Source: Spiroplasma citri
Lineage (GTDB): Bacteria > Bacillota_I > Bacilli_A > Mycoplasmatales > Mycoplasmataceae
Assembly: GCF_001886855.1 (NCBI RefSeq)
Contig: NZ_CP013197.1
Location: 1,240,001 to 1,304,000 of the forward strand
Direction of reading: 5' to 3'
DNA: 64,000 nucleotides
Positions within the stretch are counted from its first letter, which is position 1; every line of letters begins with the position of its first letter. A program made the position numbers and the translations under genes. Positions 19,846 through 32,262 of this stretch are shown one piece after another. Below the pieces are notes generated by a model, which did not search any database, was not told the DNA's origin, and saw only the letters and a program-made list of their open reading frames with translations.

Positions 19846-20974
19846 TTAATATTTTAATTCATTTAATTCTCAAATATAATTACCATTTTGGTCAGTTACT
19901 TTAAAATTAAATTTTCCACTTTGATTAGCTTTACTAGTATCTAACTGATCAAAATGAAAAGCAATTTTATTTTTTAAATAAAAATATAACTTATCAATAT
20001 TTTCAATTGTTTTAATATTGCTAATTTTAAAATTATTTGAATCACTATAAACATTTGTTAACCATAATTTAATAATTTCTTCTGTTGTCATATTTTGTTT
20101 AAAAGTAAAAGTTGGATGATTCTGAATATAATTAATTAAGTATTCTTGCAAGTCTTTGTTAAGTTCATAACTTCAAAAAACATTAGAATTTAAATTAAAA
20201 ACAAATAATGCTGTCATATCTTCATCATCTAACATAAAATCACCTAGTTCAGTATTAGCAATAATACGTTCCTTATGTGTTGATTTTGGAATAACAACAA
20301 TATTTTGTTGAATTGCTCATTTTAAACAGATTTGGGCAGGATTTTTCTGGTGTTTTTCTGCAATTTTAAGAACAGTTGAATTTGTCATACATTGTCCTTG
20401 CATTAAAGTTGCTCATGATTCAATAATAATGTTGTTTTCTTGACAAAACTTAATAACATCGGTGTTATTTAAACCCGGATGAAGTTCAACTTGATTAACC
20501 ATTGGTTTTATTTCACTAATTGCCATTAACTCTTGTAAATGAGAAACTTCAAAGTTGCTAAACCCAATTGCTCGAATTTTTTTTGCTCCATAAGCTGTTT
20601 CTAACGCACGGAAACATTCATTTCGATCTGCAGTTGGTCAATGAAACTAAACATAAATCTAAATAATCAGTATCTAACCGTTTTAGTATGTTATCGATTT
20701 CTTGTAATGCCGCATCATACTTATGATTAGCATTTCAAATTTTACTTGTTAAAAAGATTTCTTTTCGTGGAACACCACTATCTTTGATTGCCTTGCCAAT
20801 TAATTCTTCATTTCCATAGATTTGAGCGGTATCAATATGACGATAACCATTTTGTAATGCTGTAATAATAGCTTGATAAACTTCATGCTCATCAGTCATT
20901 TTATATGTTCCTAAACCAATTAATGGGATTTCAACACCATTGAAAAGTTTTAATTTTGTTGTCAGTGCTTTCAT
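19846..20974 (-). pseudogene. Aldo/keto reductase with C-terminal extension, frameshifted
   Basis: NADPH-dependent oxidoreductase. Landmarks: IGLGTYKM, HIDTAQIYGNEELIGKAI (catalytic Asp and Tyr), FLTSKIW (catalytic Lys), LVHW-PTADR (catalytic His), AIGFSNFEV, NQVELHPGL, CLKWAIQQNIVVIPKST. One extra T in a T-run near 20646 shifts the frame exactly between LV and HWP, so the enzyme is cut in two. The family ends near residue 275; here about 100 more residues follow (DLQEYLINYIQNHPTFTFKQNMTTEEI...WELNELKY) with no similarity I recognise. If the shift is real the gene is dead; if it is a sequence error the protein has about 376 residues. Confidence 0.8.
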
Positions 20975-21131
20975 TTTTATACTTCCTTTCCTTTTGTTGG
21001 CCTTTGTATAATTATAACTTTAATTAAAATCAATAACAAGAAAAACAAACCTAAAGTGCTTTTAATGGTTAATTCAAAATTTATTAAAAATATCTTATTT
21101 TTAAGATATTTTTCTTTCATAGTTATTTGTT

Positions 21132-22295
21132 TTAATCTACTGGTTGTTCTAATTGTTGTTCATTTAAAATTTTTTGATATTGAATATGAATCTTATTATG
21201 TGTGGTATTTAATTGTTCAATACTAGTGTTAAATTTTACAAAATTTTTTGTAAACTCTTGTCAACGTTCAACCCAACGCTCAAATTCGCCTTTTATTTTT
21301 AATAAATTAGTTTTAATAGCCTCAATATTTTGGTTAAAAGCAACTTCCCGCATATGTTTTTCTAAAACAAATAAAATTGCTGATAATGTTGTTGGTGAAG
21401 TAACTCATACACGTTTTTTAAATGCAAAAGTAATAATATCGTCTGGAAATTGGCCATAAATAAATGCAAATAAATCTTCGGAAGGAACAAACATAATTGC
21501 ACTTGAAATTTCATTTTCAAGATTAATATATTTAGCAACTTCATTAATTCGGTCTTTTAAATCTTGTTTAAAAAGATTTAAATATTTATTTTTAATTGTT
21601 GTATCACTTACTTCTAAGTATTTGTTATAGTTTGATAATGGAAATTTTGCATCAATAGCAATATTTTCTTTTGCTCCCCCAGTTTTAACTAATGCATCAA
21701 CAACAGTTCCTGTTGGCAATTTATATTGGCGCTCTCATCCTTGATGTCTTTCTCCATACATATCACTTAAAACTTTTTCTAATAAATATTCACCTAAATT
21801 ACCGCGTTTCTTATTATTTAAGAAGATATCATTTAAAGTCTTAACTTTTGTTTCAACTTCTTTTAATGTTGTCGTTGATTCTTTTAAAACTTTTAAATTT
21901 GATAAAACATCAGTAAAAGACTTTGAAATAATTTCACCTTGATGGTTTAAATTATTTTTTAAATCTGTATCTTGCTTTGACAAGTTATTTTTAAAATTAT
22001 TTAATCCTTCGTTTAAAATCGCTAAGTTTCGATTAAATTCAGCATCATTTTTAACTGAATTTGTTTGAAATTCACTAATTAAAGTTAATAATTCCCTTTT
22101 TTGTTCAGAAAGTTGATTTTGCAATCCTAACCCTTGTTTCTCTAATAATTCTTTTGATGCTTGAATGTCTTTCTGTAATAATGCTGAATCATTATTTACA
22201 AGTGGTTTTTTATGTGTTTTTACTAAATAAATTATTAGAAAACTAACTAAAATAACTAAGATAATTCCTAGTAAAACATATGAAATTGTTGTCAT
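21132..22295 (-). CDS. rmuC: RmuC-family DNA recombination protein
   Basis: 387 residues, intact with TGA as Trp. An N-terminal membrane segment (ISYVLLGIILVILVSFLIIYLV) is followed by a long coiled coil (about residues 35-150) and the RmuC nuclease-like domain with KKRGNLGEYLLEKVLSDMYG, AIDAKFPLSNY, AIMFVPSEDLFAFI and VTSPTTLSAILF. RmuC limits recombination at inverted repeats; the domain has a restriction-endonuclease-like fold (G..GE..L...L and D.KFP motifs seen here). A single gene between the reductase and a lipoprotein, reading away from the latter's terminator. Confidence 0.9.
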
Positions 22296-22365
22296 TGTAT
22301 TCCCCCTAAATATTTTAATGTTCTATTTTATTCCGCAATAATTTTAATTATAGCCTGTTCAAACA

Positions 22366-22404
22366 AAAAAATAAACTCATTAATCTTATGAGTTTATTTT
22401 TTTT
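22366..22404 (-). terminator. Lipoprotein gene terminator
   Basis: Stem AAAATAAACTCAT / ATGAGTTTATTTT, T-runs on both strands; overlaps the lipoprotein stop codon. Confidence 0.75.
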
Positions 22405-23545
22405 ATTCAAATGTAACATCTAATTTATAAGCTGGGATTTTTGTCATTATATAAGCTAACTTATCAGAAACAGCTAGAATTTTTGACCCAGGTTTAGCTT
22501 CAACAATTGCTCCTTTGCCATCTTCATTAAAAGTTACTCAAAGTTCATTATATCAAAGTTCATTATACTGATCAGCAAATTCTTTTCCTAACAACTTAGT
22601 AACAAGATCATAACGAAGTTTGTTTTCAGTTTCTTTTGTATAAGTTTCATTTAATTTAACCAGGATTAGATTTTGCGTTGGTTTAATATTATCTTGCGTT
22701 AAAAACTTCCGTGGTGGTGTTGTATTAACTTTAAAGTTGGCAGTTAGTGTTGAACGATTAATAACATGCTCAACCTCAGTTGTAATTTTTAAAGTACCTT
22801 CCCCATTTTCTTGATTAATTGATAAGTCAATGCCACCGTTTAATGCTCCCATCATCGCTTTTAAAATTGCATCTTTATATAAACTTGCAAACCGATTACG
22901 ATCTCCAACAAACTCCATAATGGCTGCTGTCATATTCATAGTTGTACCTTCAGGATTTTTCTTATAATCTGCTCAGACTGAAGCATCAATATAAATATCA
23001 CCAATATTTTCCAATGGAAATGCCTGCGAAAATGTAATTGGTTCATTAATAATTTCAACTGCTGAACCAGTAAAATTACCACCTGGTTTTGGTTCAATTA
23101 CTCATTGACTAATTTCTTGATCAAAGTTTACTTCAACATCTGAAAAAGTAAAATTTGTTCCATTTAAACTATTAATAGCAGTTAATACTTCATCTACGGT
23201 TAATTTTTTCCCAGAACCATTATCATATGGCAATGAAGTAACAGTAATCATTTTATTAATATCATTTGTTGTTCATTTTAAATCAACTTTTTTTGTTAAA
23301 AATGGGGGATTTGGAGCACCTGGCATAAAACGAATAGTTGCTGTTTTCATTCCTGGTGCTAAATCAACGTCTAAGTTATCAACATCATAACCTGCTTTTT
23401 TTAAATTTGCCTTAATACTACCAACAGTTGGTACTCCTGTCGTATCAATTTCACCCCCAGTTTGAGGACTACGACATGCAACTGCCGTACCAATAATTGG
23501 GGTTGATACTGAAATTGATGCTAAAATCATCATTAATTTTTTCAT
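22403..23545 (-). CDS. Spiroplasma lipoprotein (380 aa)
   Basis: Start ATG 23545 (MKKLMMILASISVSTPIIGTAVAC) is chosen because GGAG lies 8 bases upstream; an in-frame ATG nine codons earlier lacks one. Lipobox AVAC at residue 24. The mature protein shows repeated two-strand units (GSIKANLKKAGYDVDNLDVDL..., DEVLTAINSLNGTNFTFSDVEV..., KLLGKEFADQYNEL...) resembling the repeats of Spiroplasma/Mycoplasma lipoproteins that alternate a helix with 'L.V.F..' strands. A short duplication (YNELWYNELW) lies near 22545. Intact with TGA as Trp; exported, function unknown. Confidence 0.75.
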
Positions 23546-23614
23546 TATTTTCTTCTCCTTTATTTTTTTCAATAATTTTTATTACATAGTTAATATTAAT
23601 TAATTTTAAAAAGA

Positions 23615-24346
23615 TTACTTTATTAAAATTTTAGCAATAATAAATTTTCTTTCTTGTGGCGGTGTTGTTTCCTTTCTGAAAAGTATTAACCGATATGTTT
23701 TAATAATATTTGCAATAATAAATGAAATAATAATTAGTTTTTTTAATAAAAAAATAACTAAAATATTAATTCGATACCGCATAAAAAGATACGGTTCTAA
23801 AATATTTAAAAATAACGTTAAATTAAGAAGCGGATTAAAATAAATTAAATCATTAATCTTATACCAATAAATTAAATAAATTCGCAATGTAACTAAAGCA
23901 ACAAAAAAGGTAATAATAAATAATCCATAAAAGAAATAAAACGAAATTAAAATTACTTGATAAAGTTGAAAATAAAATTGTGAAAAACAACTAAGTAATC
24001 CTGTTATCGCAATATTTCAATAAATAGTATATGATAATCAAAAAATATTTGTTAATCATAATAAAATTACAGTAACATTAACTTTTAAAATACTATATCA
24101 TTGCAAGATAATGTGTTTATAATGCTTAAAATCACTTAAAATTTTGATTAAAACAGCTAAGAAAAATAAAAAAACTCCCGTTATTAAAACAATATAAGTT
24201 AAATTTAATGAGATACTAACAAATGCCCAATTTGTATAATGTGAAACAAAATAAGGTAAAAATAACGAGATTCCGAAATATAAAATAAACAAAATAAAAT
24301 ATATATTAAAAAATACTTGAAAATACTTTTTGAAATCTGTTCTCAT
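23615..24346 (-). CDS. Multispan membrane protein, unknown
   Basis: 243 residues from ATG 24346 (MRTDFKKYFQVFF), with GGGTGA seven bases upstream. About six transmembrane stretches follow: IYFILFILYFGISLFLPYF, LTYIVLITGVFLFFLAVLI, VTVILLWLTNIFWLSYTIYW, VILISFYFFYGLFIITFFV, and two more toward the basic C-terminus (FRKETTPPQERKFIIAKILIK). The frame is intact with TGA as Trp. The gene has no partner: the next gene upstream is divergent. No family recognised. Confidence 0.6.
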
Positions 24347-24616
24347 TTTAATCACCCACATATATTTGCTTTTTATTTTGATTGTATCTCTCGCTATATT
24401 TAATTAAAAACCCTATTGTGAAGCAATAATTAAAGCAATTATAATTATCATCTTAATTATTAATAACATGTTCTGAATAATTATACCGTGAAAAGTTTTA
24501 AAATTAAAATTTTATTTTTTAACATATATAACATATAATTAAAAAGAAAATAGTCTATATTTTTTACTAACCTCTTACTTAATTAACAACGATGAAAGAA
24601 AAAATGAGGAAACTAT

Positions 24617-25747
24617 ATGCACCAAAAAAATAACATCTTTTTTATTAAAAAAAAATGAAATATTTATTTTTTTGCAATTCCGTTATTCGTAATTTCTCTT
24701 ATTAGTTTAGGAGTTCTAATTGCAACAGGATGATATCAAATTGATTACCAAATTGCTGCTGAACTTGCAAAACCTTTATCAAATGAATTTGTTAAATATT
24801 GAGTACGTTTTTATGATCAATTAGGAAATACTGAAATAGTCATTGTAATTATCATTTATTTAGCAATTTTGTTAGAAACATGGTTTTTACTTAAAATAAA
24901 ACAAAAAAAGCAAAAATTTGTAAAAAATTATTGGCTTACTCTAGGTTATTATTTTCTAGCCATAGGAGCATGGCTTATTGGTAATATTGTTAATTTATCT
25001 TTAATTCCAAGTCTTGACGAGGGATTTGGTCCTGGAATTGACTATATTTTATTTGATAATTATAAGTATAAGTTAACAAGTGCTATTTTAGTTTTTCTTT
25101 ATCAATCAATCTTATTAGGAATTGGCCTTTATTATGTTCGCTATCGGTTAGTTAAAACCAACCGTTTGTTAACAGAACAAACATGGTTAAAAGCAACTAA
25201 AGGATTAAGTTTTTTAATTAGTACATATATTATTATTGTGATTTTAAAAGGAGCAACACATCAAATTTATTATTATAATGCTATTTTTGGTGATTTAATT
25301 AATGCTCATCCTGAATTCTTAGATGCCTATCTTAAATCAGGTTTTCATTTTGGATATAACTTAAATAATGGTTATCTTAATAATATTCCCTGAGAATGGC
25401 AATATCCTTGGTGAAAACCACCAATTGGTTTATTTAGTAATGTTAATATGCCAACATTTAAAAACCCATGAGAGTATGCTTTTCCAAGTGGTCATATTAA
25501 TGCTACATATTGTACTGGTTCAATTATTCTTTTATTTTTAAAAAACAAACAAAACACTAAAATTAATTGAAAAATAAAACTTTGTTTTATTATTTGATTA
25601 ATTCATGTTTTAACAATGAATTTTGCTCTTGTAATTGAACGCTTTCACTGAATTTCTGACACTGCATTTACCTTTATTTTTTCAAGTGCCATGATTTTAG
25701 TTGTTCATTTTAGTGTTAATAAAATTTTTGCAAAACTCTTAATTTAA
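24617..25747 (+). CDS. PAP2-superfamily membrane phosphatase
   Basis: 376 residues with about six membrane spans. The C-terminal part has AFPSGHINATYC (the PSGH motif with the catalytic His, about residue 300) and VIERFHWISDTAF, which corresponds to the third motif (usually SR.....H...D; here ER with His and Asp close by). These enzymes dephosphorylate lipid phosphates or pyrophosphates on the outer membrane face. A long loop between spans (FGDLINAHPEFLDAYLKSGFHFG...) precedes the catalytic domain. TGA is Trp at several sites. Intact, monocistronic, with a strong terminator. Confidence 0.75.
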
Positions 25748-25762
25748 AGATATTTTAATATG

Positions 25763-25800
25763 AAAAGGTTTAGGTGTTATCAAACACCTAAACCTTTTTT
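25763..25800 (+). terminator. Terminator after the PAP2 gene
   Basis: A perfect 16-bp stem (AAAAGGTTTAGGTGTT / AACACCTAAACCTTTT) and a T-run. Confidence 0.85.
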
Positions 25801-25839
25801 ATCGTGAATAATTAAATTTTAAGTAGTAATAAAATTATC

Positions 25840-27030
25840 TTATGAATTAATTAAATGATAAGTATCTTCACAAATCATTACTTCTTCATTTGTTCGCATC
25901 GCATAAATAAGAACATCTGATTTTGATGTTGAAATTAGATTTTCTGTGTCATATGAACTTTGATTTGCTGAAGGAGATAATTCTAAGTTCAATAAAGTAA
26001 CTTCATTAACGACTAATTGGCGCATTTCATCAGAATTTTCACCAATCCCAGCGGTAAAAACAATTGCATCTGGTTTTGTTTTTAAATCATTAGCATAACT
26101 AACAATATATTTTGCAATTCTTTTTGCACTCATTAGCAACGCTAATTTACTACGTTGATTATCCTTGCTACTTTTAAAAACATCACGTAAATCAGATGAT
26201 ACTCCCGAAATTCCTAATAAACCAGATTCTTTATTTAAAGTATTAGTTATTTCATCTAATGTTGTTCCAATTTGATTTGCAATAAATTGGTGAATTGAGG
26301 GGTCAATATCACCACTTCGCGTTCCCATAATTAATCCTTCTAATGGCGTTAAGCCCATTGAAGTATTAAAACTTTTTCCATTTTTAACTGCACAAATTGA
26401 AGCACCATTACCTAAATGACAAATAATTGCATTAAGTTCAGTTGCTGATTTTTGTAAAACTTCAGCTAATCGTTTTGTAATATAACGATAAGAAATGCCA
26501 TGAAAACCATAACGGCGAACTTGATAATTACTATATCATTCATAAGGAACTGAATATAAATAATTTTCCTCAGGAATTGTTGTATGGAATGAAGTATCAA
26601 ATACTGCAACATTTGGTACATCAACAATCTTACGAAAAGCTTCAATTGCCGCAATTGAAGGCGGATTATGCAGCGGAGCTAATGTTACCATTCGTTTAAT
26701 TTCGGCAAATACTTCATCGTTAATAAATATTGATTGTGTAAACTTTTCACCACCATGCACAATTCGATGGCCAATTCCTTGAATATCAGCAAAATCTTGA
26801 ATAATATGATGTTCTTTTAATTTAGCGATTAAAACCTTTGCTGCTGATTTATGATCTGGAAAATCTTCTTTTGTTTGAAACTTCTGACCATTAAATTTAA
26901 GGGTAAAAATTCCATCAATGTTAATTCGTTCAGCGAGTCCTTTACAAATTACTTCATAATTTTTTGCTGAATTAACTTTATATAATTGAAATTTTATCGA
27001 GCTACTACCAGCATTTATTACTAAAATCAT
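25840..27030 (-). CDS. ackA: Acetate kinase
   Basis: Transfers phosphate from acetyl-phosphate to ADP, the last ATP-yielding step of pyruvate breakdown in mollicutes. 396 residues, intact with TGA as Trp. Motifs: LVINAGSSSIKFQLY at the N-terminus, GHRIVHGG (substrate Arg/His), APLHNPPS, VFDTSFHTTIPE (catalytic Asp region), RRYGFHGISYRY, ICHLGNGASICA, DPSIHQFI and VFTAGIGENS near the end. It follows pta by 18 bases with an AGAAAGG site, so the two form an operon. Confidence 0.95.
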
Positions 27031-27048
27031 TTTTCTTTTTTTTCCTTT

Positions 27049-28026
27049 CTAATCATTTGATTTATGTATACATAAATACGCTGTTACTAAAACAGTATTG
27101 TAAATATCATTAATAGTGGCACCACGTGATAAATCATTAACTGGCCGGTCTAATCCAATCAAAATTGGACCAATTGCTTCAAATCCTCCCAATCGTTGTG
27201 CAATTTTATATCCGATGTTTCCCGCATCTAAATTTGGAAAAACAAAAATATCAACAGGAGCTTTTAAAGGTGATGATGGTGCTTTTTTATTACGAATAGT
27301 ATCATCTCATGCGGCATCAAATTGAAATTCACCGTCAACATAACAATTTTTTAAATTCTTTGCTCGTACAAGGTCATAAGCAGTACGAACTTTATCAACA
27401 GAAGCCCCACGTCCTGAACCTTTTGTTGAAAATGATAATAAAGCCATGTTTGGATTTTGAAAGGCAAAAACTTGACTAGCCTCATATCCTAAATAAGCAA
27501 TATCTGCTAATTCCTCAGCTGTTGGATCAATATTTAAAGCACAATCAGTAAAAATATAGCGCTCAGTATTACGAACCATTAAAAAAAATGATGAAACTAA
27601 TTTTACGTTTGGTTTTGTTTTAATAATTCGTAACGCTGGACCAATGATATCTTTTGTATCATAAGTAATCCCACCAACCATTCCATCAGCTAATCCTTTT
27701 TTAACTCATAAAATTGCCAAATAATTGCATTCACGAACTAACTGTTTAGCTTCTGATAATGAAACTTTTCCTTTACGTAATTCAACTAAATATTCTGCTA
27801 ATTCTATTTCATTTTGTTCTTCTGCAACAAGGACTTCACTTTGTAATTCGTCAATTGTTGAAGGAACTTCTGCTCGTGTTGCAAAAACAAGAATTGGCGT
27901 AATATTTGTGCCAATTAATTGTTTAGCTACTGTTTGAATCCGTTCATAATTTCCTTCTGGAAAAATAATTTTTATTTTTTGAGAAAAGGTATTAATTTTT
28001 TCAAGTATGTTTTCTAATATGTTCAT
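27049..28026 (-). CDS. pta: Phosphate acetyltransferase
   Basis: Converts acetyl-CoA and phosphate to acetyl-phosphate, feeding AckA. 325 residues, intact (three TGA codons as Trp). Landmarks: KIIFPEGNYERIQTVA near the N-terminus, CNYLAILWVKKGLADGMVGG, SSFFLM, ALNIDPTAEELADIA, ALLSFSTKGSGRGASVDKV and FPNLDAGNIGYKIAQRLGG, which includes the 'FPDLN.GNI.YK..QR' signature. Short form without the extra N-terminal domains of enterobacterial Pta. First gene of the pta-ackA operon. Confidence 0.95.
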
Positions 28027-28142
28027 TTTTTATTCCTTTCTGCTATTAATCATTACCAAATAATTATATTGCTTAATTATATTACTTTTTTTGAATTTTT
28101 TAGAAAAAGTAATAAATTAATTATAATTAATTAAAAATTTTC

Positions 28143-28796
28143 CTATTTTAATTGTTGAAGTTTTGTCACATCAAGTTCAGTGTTTCATGTTCCATCATAG
28201 TGAACAGCACTGCCAAGATGAATTGCATCACAATAATGACTAACTTACTGATAATTAGTCAAATTAATGCCACTACCACCTTGGATTTGAACGCCATAAT
28301 TTCGAAGGTTTTGTAAAGTTACTAAATTTTCCATAATTGGAGTTATCCCACCTTGTGTTAAAATTGTGCTAACTCCTAGCTGTGCTAATTGTTGAATAAC
28401 AGTAACTTTATCTTCAATTAAATCAAAAGTCCGGTGAAAAGTAACTGCTAGTGGATATGCTAAGGTAATTAATTCTTGCATCCGTAATAAATCAATTTGG
28501 TGATTAGGTGTTAAAATGCCAACAACAATTCCTTCTGCCTTTGTTGTTTTAATATAAGCAATATCTTTTTTAAGTTGGAAATATTCATCAGCAGGACAAT
28601 AAAAATCAGTGTCACGATGACGAACCATTACCCGAATGGAAACTTTAATTTGTTCAATACATTCCCTAATAACTGCATAGGGTGGTGTAAACCCTCTCTG
28701 TGATAAGTTAGTACATAATTCAATTTGGTCAATATTCCCAGCTTGTTCAATACTTTGGCATTCTTGATAGTTTCTTGCAATAACTTCAATAAACAT
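28143..28796 (-). pseudogene. cutC: CutC family protein with an in-frame nonsense codon
   Basis: TIM-barrel protein of the CutC family, named for copper handling, though the biochemical role is uncertain. Motifs: IEVIARNYQECQSIEQAGNIDQIELC, LSQRGFTPPYAV, VRVMVRHR-type segment (IRVMVRHRDTDF), VTFHRTFD, ILTQGG and IQGGSGIN. A TAA at 28245-28247 interrupts the gene after TNYQ, yet the same frame continues to VSHYCDAIHLGSAVHYDGTWN...LQQLK and a TAG at 28143, which is the normal CutC ending ('H...iHlgsa.R'). A single substitution explains it. Its ATG directly follows the dnaE stop. Confidence 0.85.
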
Positions 28797-31700
28797 TTAT
28801 TCTTGCTCCCCACTAATAAACTTAATACGGTTAATAATCCCATTAATTTTATTATTATATGTTCCTAACTTAATATTTAATAATAATACATTATTAACTT
28901 TTAATAAATTAGCATAATCCTTATAGATACCTGCAAAAGCAGTAATACTAATTTCGCCACTTTCATCATAACAATCTAAAAATGCCATTTTATTATTGTT
29001 TTTATCAGTAATTATTTTTAATCGCTTCACTAGAATTAAAACATTTGTTGATCCTAAACTTAAACGTAAATTACTAATTAATGTTGTTTTATCTTGATAT
29101 CCTGCTTTTTCACGAATATATTTTAACGGATGATTTGATAAATAAAACCCTAAAAATTCATATTCTTTTTCTAAACAAATAACTTCATCGTTTGGTTCAA
29201 TTACTAATTCTGGTTTTTCAGCTAATGAAAAATCAACAACTAAATTTTCATTCTCTTCTTGAGTTTTAATTAACTCAATGTAAGTAAGAATCCGTTGATA
29301 ATTATTAAACAAAGTAATCCGGTTCATCTTAAAAACATCTAATGCTCCGGAAAAACATAATGCTTCATAAGTTTTTCGATTTAAACCTTTTTTATACAGG
29401 CGAATAAACAAATCGTATAAATCCGTAAGCATTCCATTAGTTTGATACTCTTGGGCAATTTTATTAAAAAAAGCGAAACCAATTTGTTTAATAATTAATA
29501 ATGGAACACAAATTTGATTATCAATAGTATGATATTGTCGATATGGAGCATTAATATTTGGTGGGACAATTGTTAAATGATTCTTTTTTGCTAAAGCAAT
29601 ATAATCATTTGTTTTATGTTCATCACCAATAACATGTGTTAATAAACTAGCTAAAAACTGGGAAGAATAATTTGCTTTTAAATAGGCCATTTGATAACCC
29701 AATAATGAATATGCAACCGCATGGCTCCGATTAAACCCATAGGCAGCAAATTTATAAATTAATTCTCAAATTTCTTGTGCTATTTTCTCAACATAATGGT
29801 TTTTAACTGCTTCTTCAATAAATTCAGTTTTCATTTGGCTCATAATTGATGCATCTTTTTTCCCCATTGCACGACGAAGCACATCAGCTTTAGCTAATGA
29901 AAAATTAGCAACTTTTTGAGCAATTAACATAACTTGCTCTTGATAAACAATAATGCCATAAGTTGGTGCTAAAATTTCAGCTAACCGTTCATCAATATAA
30001 GTAACTTTTGCTAATTTTTTTTTCCGTTTAATAAACAAGGGAATGTTATCTTGGGGACCAGGGCGATATAACGAAGAAGTTGCAACAATATCCTCTAATT
30101 GGTCCGGAACCATATCAACTAAAACTTTCGTCATCCCTGGTGATTCTAATTGAAAAATCCCTTTTGTATCTCCTTGAGCTAATAATTGATAAGTTTTTCG
30201 ATCATTTAATGGTAAAGTGTTAACATCTAATTTTACTTTTGTTTCTTGGTAAATATTATCAATCACATCATGTAAAATTGTTAAATTTCGTAATCCTAAT
30301 AAATCCATTTTTAAAATTCCCAATTCTTCTAAATAATTCATTGAATATTGCGTTTGATAAATTCCATTATAGCCTTCTTTAACTGGGATAATTGTTTGTA
30401 ACCGTTGTTGCGTTAAAACAACACCAGCCGCATGGGTTCCTGTTTGGCGTGGTAAACCAATAATTTTTTTTAAATGTAAAAATACTTGGGGGTATTTTTT
30501 TTGATAAATTTCAAAAAGAGGATTTGAATTAATTGCTTCTTCATAATGATAATTATATTCTAATGGAACTGCTTTGCTCATCTTGTCTGCTTCTTCAATT
30601 GCAATATCAAAAATTCGGCAAATATCTCGAATTGCCATTTTCATTCCAATCGTTTGAAAAGTGATAATATGTGCAACATGTTCACTCCCATATTTTTCAA
30701 ATAAATATTCAACAACCATTTCTCGTTTATCATCTTCAAAATCAATATCAATATCTGGTAAACTTTTTCGCTCTGGATTTAAAAAGCGTTCAAACAGTAA
30801 ATTATAGGTAATTGGATCAATTGTCGTAATATCTAATAAGTAACTAACTAAACTACCGGCAGCACTGCCTCGACCAGGCCCAACAAAAATATTTTGTTGT
30901 TTTGCATAACGAACATAATCTCATACAATTAAAAAATAATCATTAAAACCCATTTTATTAATCACTGTTAATTCATAATTTAACCGCTCAAGATATGTTG
31001 TTTTAGAACTACTAATTCTTTTTTGTTTTAAAGCTGTTTGACAAATTTCTTGTAAAAACTGTTGTGCTGTTTGACCTTCTGGGGTTGGATAACGTAATAA
31101 ATTATCAAAAATAGTCCCTTTGTGTAAAGGAAAAACATTAATTCCAGTAATAAATGTTTTAATATTGTCAAAATATTGTTGATAATAGGAGGGTGGTGAT
31201 ACTCAACCATATAAATCTTTCATTTTACTTTCTTTAAATAAAGTTTGTGTTTTAATTGTATCAACAACTTTATAAGCAATAAAATCTTCACTTGTAAAAT
31301 ATTGTACTTTATTATTTCAAATAATTTGTTCACTTGCAAGTAATGTTTGCAGTGACTCTAACAATGATAGATTGCCATTATTAATACCTAGATATAAATC
31401 TGTTTCAACTTTTAAAAGGCTCTTTAGCGTTTGATATAATTCAGGCTGATAATCATCTGTTGTATAATTAATAATAATCTTAACATCTGTTGTTAAAAAC
31501 TTGCTAATTTCATCTAATGTTACATTTTTTTTATTTTCAGTATTAATCATTACTAAAGATGAAATTTCAACTAAATTAAAATAACCCTTTTGATTACGGG
31601 CAAATAAATTCATATTATAAGGAATATCATTAAATCAAATAATAACATTTAAGCCAATAATTGGTTTAATTTTATTTTTTTGACAAAGTTGGTGAAATTC

Positions 31701-31841
31701 ATAAACCCCAAACATATTATTATCACAAATTGCCAATGATAATAAACCCGTTGTCATAGCATAAGTAAAATATTTATCAAAAGTAATTAAAGATGATAAT
31801 AAACTATAACTTGTTCGAACATTTAAATGGGGAATTGTCAT
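28797..31841 (-). CDS. dnaE: DNA polymerase III alpha subunit, DnaE type
   Basis: Error-prone or lagging-strand replicative polymerase found beside PolC in mollicutes. 1014 residues, intact with many TGA as Trp. It opens with a PHP domain (MTIPHLNVRTSYSLLSS), followed by GPGRGSAAGSLVSYLL, the catalytic PDIDIDFED around residue 362, RQTGTHAAGVV, LLGLRNLTILHDVI, ATSSLYRPGPQD and AYGFNRSHAVAYSLLGYQMAYLK, then a C-terminal OB-like region (LILVKRLKIITDKNNNKMAFLDCYDESGE). No exonuclease domain. GAGTGAGGT precedes the start. It sits in an operon after the small tail-anchored protein and before cutC. Confidence 0.95.
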
Positions 31842-31908
31842 TGTTACTACCTCACTCTCCTTTCATTTTAACGAAAAAGAAAATAAAAACCACACTTGTG
31901 ACCTAATT

Positions 31909-32262
31909 TTATAATTTAATTGCAATAATAATAATAATAATAATAATAATTAAAAGTGCTAAGATCCCAAAAACTAAATAACGTCATAAACGGGCTTTTT
32001 TCTTTGGAACCATTTCTTTTAATAATTCTTTTTCTAAATCAATTGCATTTTCATTATAAAAAGAATTTTGTTCTTTGTTCATATTTATTACTTTAATATC
32101 TTCATCTTTAACATCACGAATAATTGAAAATTCTTCATCAATTAAAATTGTTTCTTCTAATAAATTTGTTCGTGATTGTTCTGCTTTTTGTAATTCAGAT
32201 TCATTAACTAATTGTTTTGTTACTTCTTTCTTTTTTTGAAAAAAACTAGTTTTCTTCTTCAT
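31909..32262 (-). CDS. Small tail-anchored membrane protein
   Basis: 117 residues: a basic N-terminus (MKKKTSFFQKKKEVTK), a charged middle and one C-terminal membrane segment whose core is eight consecutive Ile codons (LALLIIIIIIIIAIKL). The Ile run is written in an (AAT)n microsatellite at about 31923-31950. The start overlaps the end of thiI (ATGAAGAAGAAAACTAG), so the genes are coupled. A single TGA is Trp. Function unknown; cytoplasmic N-terminus with a C-tail anchor is the likely topology. Confidence 0.6.

Noticed and set aside
31923-31950. Regular repeat considered as a CRISPR or tandem array
   Set aside because: It is a simple (AAT)n run encoding poly-Ile; no array with spacers exists anywhere in the window.
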